From Streptomyces sp. NBC_00691 (GTDB lineage: Bacteria; Actinomycetota; Actinomycetes; Streptomycetales; Streptomycetaceae): DNA of 64,000 nucleotides. A program made the translations under genes and the position numbers. Where the stretch lies: the NCBI RefSeq assembly GCF_036226665.1, contig NZ_CP109007.1:8060001-8124000 (forward strand), in the 5' to 3' direction. Positions 55,726 through 62,195 of the stretch are shown here, in pieces (within the stretch, counting starts at the first letter, position 1; each line of letters opens with the position of its first letter). The notes below the pieces were generated by a model. The model was not told the DNA's origin and searched no databases. It saw only the letters and a list, made by a program, of their open reading frames with translations.

Positions 55726-56283
55726 ATGCCCCGACTCGCGCTGTACACCTTCGGTGTCCTGAAGTCTCCGCTCACCGATCCCACGCCTCTGACGGGTGAA
55801 CTCCTCGACAGAGGCAGGGCCGTCTACCGGCACATCGGTGAACACCCCGGGTACCTCGGACGTGCTGAGGCGGCGGGAGGCGGCCCGGGCACGCACTTCG
55901 ACCTGGACTGGGGTGCGTGGGGAGAGTTCGTCGTGCCCGCCTGGTACGGCAAGGGCCGTACGGTGCGGACGGCAGCCCTGGACGCGACCCTCTCGCTGTG
56001 GACCGACTCGTCCTCCGCCTGCGACGCCATCTACACCGGAGTGCACCGAGAGGCCCTGAGCAGGCGCTACGACTGGTTCGAGCGGACAGGACACCCGAGT
56101 TACGTGTGCTGGTGGGTCTCCGACGACGAGATACCGCGCTGGGTGGACGGGGTCTCCAAGCTGGAACACCTCCACGACCACGGCTCCGCGCCGCACGCCT
56201 TCACCTTCCACCACTCCTTCACTCCGCAGGGAACTCCGGCCACGATCGAAGCCCTCGGGCCGAGGAGCCACCGGGTCCAGTGA
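55726..56283 (+). CDS. DUF3291 domain protein
   Basis: A 185-residue DUF3291 protein: LALYTFGVLKSPLTDPTPLT, then WGEFVVPAWYGKGRTVRTAA, SLWTDSSSACDAIYTGVHRE and YVCWWVSDDEIPRW. The fold is a ferredoxin-like alpha+beta dimer related to antibiotic-monooxygenase-type domains. Function unknown. ATG 55726 has AGGAGAG. The 270 bp upstream (55456-55725) hold no gene. Confidence 0.85.
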   Translation: MPRLALYTFGVLKSPLTDPTPLTGELLDRGRAVYRHIGEHPGYLGRAEAAGGGPGTHFDLDWGAWGEFVVPAWYGKGRTVRTAALDATLSLWTDSSSACDAIYTGVHREALSRRYDWFERTGHPSYVCWWVSDDEIPRWVDGVSKLEHLHDHGSAPHAFTFHHSFTPQGTPATIEALGPRSHRVQ

Positions 56284-56403
56284 CAAGGACCCACCATGCC
56301 TCCAGACCCCCCGTGGGCCTGTGGAGCGCCTCCCATGGCTCGGGCACACGCTTCCCACCCCCGACACTCCGGCGCTGGAGCCGACGGAAGGGACGCCCAG
56401 CCC

Positions 56404-57093
56404 TCAGCCGGGACGGTTCGACGTGGCCGGAGTGAGGGAACCGGGGGCCGCGAGTGCCGCACGTTCCAGGGACCGCAGCATCGCTTCCCGGTCCGCCGGT
56501 ACGTACTCGTCCGCGGCGGCAGCCGCGTCCAGCACCTCCCGGATCTCGGCGGCCGTCAGGCTGCGCGTCTCGGCCGCCGCCACCAAGTCGGCCGCCCTGC
56601 CGCGCGGCAGGCCGCGCTCCGAGGCGATGACGTCGCGCAGCAATTCCTCGCGCACCGCGAAACGGCTCATTCCGCAGTCGAGGCCGTCATCGTCCAACTC
56701 GTCCGGGTAGGGCGCACGCGCCCAGGCGCCGTTCTCGTACCAGTACACACAGCCCAGTTCCCAGCCCTCCAACAACTCGCGGAGGTGCTCGTACGGCAGC
56801 CAGTCCGGCGCCTGCGCCAGCATGTCGATCGCGGGTTCATGCCACTTCACGGCACTGGACTCGTCCTCGCCGTACAGCAGATAGCGGCCGTCTCCCAGCT
56901 GCTGGAACGTCCACCAGGTGCAGCCGCGATCGTCGAGGTGCAACCCCTGCCGGTCGATCCATGTGCCGACGCGGCGGTCACCCCGAGTCTCCGACTTCGC
57001 CGTGGCCTCCAGCACGGCGACCAGGGCCCAACGCGCCCACAGCACTTCGGCCGCCGGCAGGTTCTCCGGCCGGCCAGGCCTGTCGATCGCCAT
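56404..57093 (-). CDS. Hypothetical protein (streptomycete-specific type)
   Basis: A 229-residue soluble protein I do not recognise. It starts MAIDRPGRPENLPAAEVLWA at ATG 57093 with GGGGGACGGA upstream. It has a Trp/Tyr-rich centre (GCTWWTFQQLGDGRYLLYGE, WLPYEHLRELLEGWELG, VYWYENGAW) and an Ala/Glu-rich helical end. Strands with repeated W and G suggest a SUKH- or WXG-like binding fold, but no motif is diagnostic. It is convergent with the DUF3291 gene. Confidence 0.6.
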   Translation of the reverse strand: MAIDRPGRPENLPAAEVLWARWALVAVLEATAKSETRGDRRVGTWIDRQGLHLDDRGCTWWTFQQLGDGRYLLYGEDESSAVKWHEPAIDMLAQAPDWLPYEHLRELLEGWELGCVYWYENGAWARAPYPDELDDDGLDCGMSRFAVREELLRDVIASERGLPRGRAADLVAAAETRSLTAAEIREVLDAAAAADEYVPADREAMLRSLERAALAAPGSLTPATSNRPG

Positions 57094-57509
57094 TCCGTCC
57101 CCCAGTCCATCCCGTACGCGTACAGCGTTCCGCATGATCGCAGAACCGTGATCGTAGAACAGTGCCGGTACGCATCAGGAACGGGCGAGGGCAGCCGGGG
57201 CAGGCTCAGGTCGGGCAGCCGCCTCGGTGGACCGGCTGCACAGGAAGAGGCTCCTTGTAGGGGGCGCACTCCCGTCTCCCGCGCGCCGTACCGGTTCGAT
57301 CTGGACATTTCTGGTTCGGTGCGGTCGACATCACATGCCGTGGGCCTGCTTCACCTTCGAAGTGACGCACCGGATCTGGCCGAGGTGCTCCGGAGTGCGC
57401 CCCCTGTGCACCCGGTGCCGTGTTCCGCCTGACGCGGCAAGGGCAGAGGGGTGGGGGTGGCTGCTCGCGTCGTGCACCCCTGGCACGACGGAGGACCGAA
57501 GGGGTGGGA

Positions 57510-58124
57510 ATGATACGAGTGACGGTGGTCTACGAGGCGCAGCTCCTGCGGACCGCGCTGGTCGAACTGCTGAGGTCGGGCGGGGTCATGGTGGTCTCCT
57601 CGCTGCCCAGATGGCCGCAGGGCCCGGCGACGGGGCTGCCGGAACCCGACGTGTACGTGGCGGACGCCGAGTGTCTGCCGCCCTCGGCGACGCGGCCCGT
57701 GGCCGCTGCCGCACCGCCCTCGGGGGAGGGGTCCGGTGTCCGTCCGGCCCTGCTGGCTCTCGTCCCCGGGCTGCGGCCGGGGGTACTGCGACGGGCCCAT
57801 GCCGCGGGGGCGACCGGCTTCGTCGACCAGAACGCCCCGAAGGGTCGATTACTCGAGGCCGTGCACCGTCTGGCCAGGGGGGAGCGCTACATCGACGACA
57901 CCCTCGCGGTCGGGTTCCTCCAGGCCGCGGAGATGCCCCTGACCCGGCGTGAGCTGAGTGTCCTCTCGCTGGCCGCCGACGGAGCGCCGGTCGCCGAGAT
58001 CGCCGCGACGCTGTTCCTGACCAAGGGCACCGTCCGCAACTACATGGCGAGTGTCATCCGCAAGGTCGGCGCACGGAACCGCGTGGACGCCATCCGGATC
58101 GCCCAGGGCGCCGGGTGGACCTGA
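57510..58124 (+). CDS. ramR: RamR, response-regulator-like activator of the ram genes
   Basis: A 204-residue regulator with a receiver-like domain (residues 1-115, MIRVTVVYEAQLLRTALVEL) whose acidic pocket is atypical (YEAQ rather than DD), and a C-terminal LuxR/NarL helix-turn-helix (TRRELSVLSLAADGAPVAEI, then TKGTVRNYMASVIRKVGARN). RamR binds upstream of ramC and activates ramCSAB without needing conventional phosphorylation. Codon 114 is TTA (57849-57851), read only by the bldA tRNA in Streptomyces, so translation should await development. ATG 57510 has GAAGGGG. It is convergent with ramB. Confidence 0.9.
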   Translation: MIRVTVVYEAQLLRTALVELLRSGGVMVVSSLPRWPQGPATGLPEPDVYVADAECLPPSATRPVAAAAPPSGEGSGVRPALLALVPGLRPGVLRRAHAAGATGFVDQNAPKGRLLEAVHRLARGERYIDDTLAVGFLQAAEMPLTRRELSVLSLAADGAPVAEIAATLFLTKGTVRNYMASVIRKVGARNRVDAIRIAQGAGWT

Positions 58125-58158
58125 GCACCGTCGCGGCGTCCTCACGGGCACGGTCCGC

Positions 58159-60060
58159 TCACCCTTGGACCTGGCTCCAGTGCCCCACAAGATCGCGGTA
58201 GAGAGCGGAACGCGCGAGCAGCTCGTCGTGCGTTCCGTACTGGGCCCGGGTGCCGTCGAGGACGAGGATCCTGTCGGCCCGGAGTGCCGACGACAACCGG
58301 TGGGCGACCACGACCAGGGTTCCCGGCCGCGCGCTCAGAGCCCGCTCGGCCGTGGCCTCCGCGACGGGGTCCAGGTGGCAGCTCGCCTCGTCGAGCAGCA
58401 GCAGCGGGGCGGGGGCCAGATGGGCGCGCCCCAGCCCGATCAGCTGGCGTTCGCCGAGGGACAGGGCGTCGGGCGTCAGCGTGCGGTCGAGCCCGCCCAC
58501 CCGGTCGACGAGCGGTTCCAGGGCGAGCGCGTCCACGGTCCGGTCGACGGCGGACCGGTCGGCGCCGGGCCGCAGGTACCGCAGGTTGTCCCGCAGGGTG
58601 CCCGTGAAGACGTACGCCTCCTGGGGGATCAGCGCACGCAGGGCGGTGAGCTCCGAGGGCGGGCAGGCCGCGACGGCGCGCCCGAAGAGCCGTACGTCGC
58701 CGCGATCGGGGGCGAGCATGCCCGCCGCGACGTGCAGCAGGGTCGACTTGCCGATGCCGCTCGGGCCGACCACGGCGATGTGTTCCCCCTGCTCGACGGT
58801 CAGTTCCAACGCGTCCAGTACGGCGCGTGCCCCGGGGCCGTAGGCGGCGCGTACGTGGCGCAGCTCCAGCGCCGTGGCCGCCCGGTCCGCCCGGCGCGTC
58901 CGGCGCGTCCGGCGCGGGGAGGGCGGGGCGGAGACGGGGGGAGGGGCCGGGGGCAGTGGCTGGGTGAGGCGGTCGAGGACGACGAAAAGCCGCGCGCCGG
59001 CCGCGCCCAGGACGGTCATCAGTGTGTGCAGCGCGGGGAGCAGCGACTGGAGGACGTAGGTGAGGGCGCCCACCACGGCCCCGGCCGTGACGCCCTGGCG
59101 GAGAAGCCACGGCGCCGTGGCGAGCAGCAGGAGGACCGGCAGCTGTCCGGCCGTCGCCACCGAGAACGTGCGGACGGATGCCCAGCGGGCCAGGGCGCGC
59201 TGGGCGGCGGCCGCCTCGTCGACGGCACGGCGGTTCTGCGCGGCGGTCGCCTCCTGGGCGCCGCAGGCCACGATGTCCCGCAGAGCGGTGCGGGTGGTCT
59301 CGGCGCGCCGTCCGACTGCCTCGTCCGCGTCGAGGTACCGGTGCTGGGCGCGCGCCATGGGCCGCAGGGAGGCCGTGAACAGCGCGAGGCCCAGGACCAG
59401 CGGCGGCAGCACGACGAGGAGGAACTGCGGCGCGAGCGACAGCAGGCCGACGAGGGCCCCCACGGCGACGAAGACGAAGGAGCGCGTGGCGAGCACCAGT
59501 CCGGCGAAGCTGTCCCGGGCGATCTCGGTCTGACTCGTCAGCCGGGACACCGCGGTGGCGTCCACGCCCCCGCTCCCGCCCATGGCCGTGGTCGTGGCGG
59601 TGCGCAGGGCGCGGACCACCGACCCCCGTACGAGCTGGTCGCGCAGCGGTTCCGTGAGGTGGGGGAGCTGGGCGAAGACGCCCCGGACGACGGGAGCGCC
59701 GAGCAGGATGGCCACGGCGGCCCCGGCCAGCCAGAGGAGCCCGGTCGAGGGCGCGCCCTTCAGGAATCCGTCGTCGAGGGAGCGGGCCACGCAGTAGCCG
59801 CCGAGGAACGTCTGCGCGGATTCTGCGGCGGACCAGACCGCCAGCTTCGCCAGGACGCCTTTGCGGCGCAGGAGGAGGGACCGGAGCGAGGCCGTGACGC
59901 GCCGGGCGGGGTCCGTCTCCCGGGATGCGGACGCCGGAGCCGGACGGGTGACGTGCCGGGCCGGGTCCGCCTCGCCGGTGGCGGCAGCCGGTGCCGGACG
60001 GTCCGTCGCCTTCGGCGTTGTCGGTTCCTTCGCCCGCCCCGGGCTCAGATCGGGTGTCAC
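58159..60060 (-). CDS. ramB: RamB, ABC exporter subunit
   Basis: A 633-residue ABC transporter half with an N-terminal membrane domain (five to six helices in residues 70-300) and an NBD: Walker A GPSGIGKST, signature LSLGERQLIGLG, Walker B LLLLDEASCHLD, H-loop VVVAHRLSSA. A 60-residue Ala/Pro/Thr-rich head precedes the first helix. With RamA it should export the SapB precursor or its modified form. GTG 60060 overlaps the ramA stop (GTGA), so the pair is translationally coupled. An in-frame reading far upstream is an overlap with ramA and is not used. Confidence 0.92.
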   Translation of the reverse strand: MTPDLSPGRAKEPTTPKATDRPAPAAATGEADPARHVTRPAPASASRETDPARRVTASLRSLLLRRKGVLAKLAVWSAAESAQTFLGGYCVARSLDDGFLKGAPSTGLLWLAGAAVAILLGAPVVRGVFAQLPHLTEPLRDQLVRGSVVRALRTATTTAMGGSGGVDATAVSRLTSQTEIARDSFAGLVLATRSFVFVAVGALVGLLSLAPQFLLVVLPPLVLGLALFTASLRPMARAQHRYLDADEAVGRRAETTRTALRDIVACGAQEATAAQNRRAVDEAAAAQRALARWASVRTFSVATAGQLPVLLLLATAPWLLRQGVTAGAVVGALTYVLQSLLPALHTLMTVLGAAGARLFVVLDRLTQPLPPAPPPVSAPPSPRRTRRTRRADRAATALELRHVRAAYGPGARAVLDALELTVEQGEHIAVVGPSGIGKSTLLHVAAGMLAPDRGDVRLFGRAVAACPPSELTALRALIPQEAYVFTGTLRDNLRYLRPGADRSAVDRTVDALALEPLVDRVGGLDRTLTPDALSLGERQLIGLGRAHLAPAPLLLLDEASCHLDPVAEATAERALSARPGTLVVVAHRLSSALRADRILVLDGTRAQYGTHDELLARSALYRDLVGHWSQVQG

Positions 60061-61874
60061 TCGCCCGCTCCCGTCCCGGAAACGGCCGACGACGGCAGAG
60101 CGTCGGAGCCGGCGCCCTCCGGGGGAGAGTCCGGCGAGCATGGGTCGTCCGCGGACCGGGCCTCCGCGGTGAACACCGCGCGGTACTCCGGCTCCTCCCA
60201 GAGCAGGCTGTGCGGTCCGGACCTCCGCACACGGCCCGCCTCCATCCAGACGACCAGGTCCGCCCGGGCGGCCGTGGACACCCGGTGGGCCACGATCAGC
60301 CTGGTGCACGCCCGTGACGGCGTCGCGAGGGCGGTCTCCACCTGACGTTCGGTGGCCGTGTCGAGGCTCGACGTCGCGTCGTCGAGGATCATCAGACGGC
60401 CCCGGCCGATGAACGCCCTTGCCAGGCCGAGGCGTTGGGTCTCGCCTCCGGAGAGCGGGACGCCGTCCACCGGGGTCTCGTAGCCCAGCGGCAGCAGTCG
60501 GACGAAGGTGTCGGCGCTGGCGGCCGTCGCGGCGTCCCGGAGGCTCGTCGCCGTGGCCGGGCTCCGTGCGGGCCCGGCCCCGGCGGCCAGCGCGGCGCCG
60601 ACCGTGGGGGTGGCCCCGCCGTCGAAGACGGGACGCGCGAAGGCGTAGGAGGTCGCCCCGCGCAGCTCCGGGCGGGACAGTTCCGCCAGGTCGACTCCGT
60701 CGAGGCGGACGCTCCCGGCGTCGGGGTCGGTCAGTCGGCCCGCGACGGCGGCCAGGGTCGATTTGCCGGCTCCGGAGCGGCCCACGACGGCGACCGTCGA
60801 TCCGCCGTCGATCGCGAGCGTCACGTCCGTGATCAGGGGGACGCCGCCGCGCGTCACCCGCACCTCCCGCAGTTCCAGGTCCCCGGGCGCGTCGGGAGGC
60901 AGGACCGCGGAGCCGTGCGCCATCGGCGCCAGATCGGCGAGTTCGGCGGTGCGGCGTCCCGCGCCGCGGGCTCGGACCAGGGTGCCGAGCGGTGCCGCGA
61001 TGCCTCCGATCCCGGCGGCGAGCGCCGCGTATCGCGAGGCGGCGAGCAGACCGCCCACGCTGACCTCGCCCGCGGCGAGACCGACCCCCGCCACCGCGAC
61101 GACGGCCGTGGTGAGCAGCGGGAGGAGGACGCCGCTGCGGGCCACGGCGCGGCCGTGGACGAGCCACATGCGGGTGCCGTGCCGTGTCATCTCCGGCAGC
61201 GGGGCGAGGACGCGCTCCTCCTCGTGCCGTGCCGTGTCGGCGGCGGCGATGGTACGGGCGCCGGCCAGCGCTTCGGCCAGCCGGGCGGCGACGGCGCCCT
61301 GCGCCCGCTGGTAGTGGCCGACCGAGTCGGAGGAGTGGGCGGCGAACGCGCGGAGCAGCAGCAGGAGCAGGGGCAGACCGGCCACGAAGACGGCCGCGGT
61401 CCAGGGGTGGATGAGCGCCAGGGCCACGAGTGCGCCGATCGGCACGAGCACGGACGACACCGCGGTCGCGAGGGCCGCCGGGGCGGTGCCGCTGTCGGTG
61501 GCGTTGACGCACAGCCGGGCGGCGACGTCGCCGCCCGAGTGGGGTGCTGCCCGGTGGGGCGCGGTGCCGAGCAGACCGCCCAGGGCGCGCAGCCGGATCC
61601 AGGCGGTGGCGCGGGCGTTGGCGAGCTGCGTCAGAAGCACCGCGCCGGTCTCCAGGAGCACTTCGGCCGCGAGCAGTGCGGCGGTCCACAGCAGCCACGT
61701 CCCCGCCCCGGGCTGGTGACGCAGCAGCAGGTCCAGGGTCCTGCCGGTGAGCGCGGGGACGGCGAGCGAGCAGGCCGCGCCGGCGACCGAGCAGAGCAGC
61801 AGCGCCGCGGTGGTGCGTGCCGTGTGCCGTACGGCGCCGCGGAGCAGCCGGTCGGAACCGGTCGGCGAGGCCAT
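60057..61874 (-). CDS. ramA: RamA, ABC exporter subunit
   Basis: A 605-residue ABC exporter half with six membrane helices (residues 15-290) and an NBD: Walker A GRSGAGKST, signature LSGGETQRLGLA, Walker B MILDDATSSLD (Asp in place of the usual catalytic Glu, common in this group), H-loop IVAHRVSTA. It partners RamB for lanthipeptide export. AAAGGGGGG precedes ATG 61874. It lies 149 bp downstream of ramS, separated by a hairpin. Confidence 0.92.
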   Translation of the reverse strand: MASPTGSDRLLRGAVRHTARTTAALLLCSVAGAACSLAVPALTGRTLDLLLRHQPGAGTWLLWTAALLAAEVLLETGAVLLTQLANARATAWIRLRALGGLLGTAPHRAAPHSGGDVAARLCVNATDSGTAPAALATAVSSVLVPIGALVALALIHPWTAAVFVAGLPLLLLLLRAFAAHSSDSVGHYQRAQGAVAARLAEALAGARTIAAADTARHEEERVLAPLPEMTRHGTRMWLVHGRAVARSGVLLPLLTTAVVAVAGVGLAAGEVSVGGLLAASRYAALAAGIGGIAAPLGTLVRARGAGRRTAELADLAPMAHGSAVLPPDAPGDLELREVRVTRGGVPLITDVTLAIDGGSTVAVVGRSGAGKSTLAAVAGRLTDPDAGSVRLDGVDLAELSRPELRGATSYAFARPVFDGGATPTVGAALAAGAGPARSPATATSLRDAATAASADTFVRLLPLGYETPVDGVPLSGGETQRLGLARAFIGRGRLMILDDATSSLDTATERQVETALATPSRACTRLIVAHRVSTAARADLVVWMEAGRVRRSGPHSLLWEEPEYRAVFTAEARSADDPCSPDSPPEGAGSDALPSSAVSGTGAGE

Positions 61875-61946
61875 CCGGCCCCCCTTTCTTCCCCTCCGGG
61901 AGCGACGTTCCCGCCGGGCCGCCGGTGTCCGGCCCCGACGGCCGGA

Positions 61947-61971
61947 GCCCCGGGAGCAGCGCTCCCGGGGC
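61947..61971 (-). terminator. Attenuator-type hairpin between ramS and ramA
   Basis: Perfect 11-bp stem GCCCCGGGAGC / GCTCCCGGGGC with a 3-base loop, about 50 bases after the ramS stop. It probably lets ramS be made in excess of ramAB and stabilises the upstream mRNA end. Confidence 0.75.
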
Positions 61972-62022
61972 CCCGTGACTCCTCACCGGCGCTCGGCGCG
62001 CCGTGCGGGAAGCCGGATCGGG

Positions 62023-62151
62023 TCAGTTACAGGTCGTGACGCTGAGGCTGCTGTCACCGCAGAGCAGGAGGCTCGCGCGGCTGCCGGTCTCGACATCGCC
62101 GATGGCCTCGTCCTTGGGGGTCTCCAGCGACTGAAGGTCGAAGAGGTTCAT
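62023..62151 (-). CDS. ramS: RamS, SapB precursor peptide (class III lanthipeptide)
   Basis: A 42-residue prepeptide too short for most gene finders. The leader MNLFDLQSLETPKDEAIGDV contains the class III recognition box F-D-L-Q. The 21-residue core begins TGSRASLLLCGDSSLS and ends V-T-T-C-N; compared with S. coelicolor SapB, as I recall it, one Ile is Val in the core. RamC dehydrates its Ser residues and forms two (methyl)lanthionine rings to the two Cys. The peptide coats aerial hyphae. ATG 62151 has AAAGGA. It lies 44 bases downstream of ramC. Confidence 0.95.
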   Translation of the reverse strand: MNLFDLQSLETPKDEAIGDVETGSRASLLLCGDSSLSVTTCN

Positions 62152-62195
62152 GATCGTTTCCTTTCGTAGGGGACGGGTGGTGCGGGGCGACCCCT

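Noticed and set aside
58051..60345. A 764-codon plus-strand frame opposite ramB
   Set aside because: Antisense shadow rich in Gly, Gln and Arg. It overlaps the end of ramR, and ramB is clear on the other strand.
60060..61986. A longer ramB frame of 1275 codons running through ramA
   Set aside because: The upstream 640 codons are another frame of ramA; the GTGA overlap at 60060 is a proper start.
60435..62039. A 534-codon plus-strand frame opposite ramA
   Set aside because: Gly/Arg/Gln-rich antisense shadow. The minus strand carries complete ABC-transporter motifs, and the frame would also cover the end of ramS.
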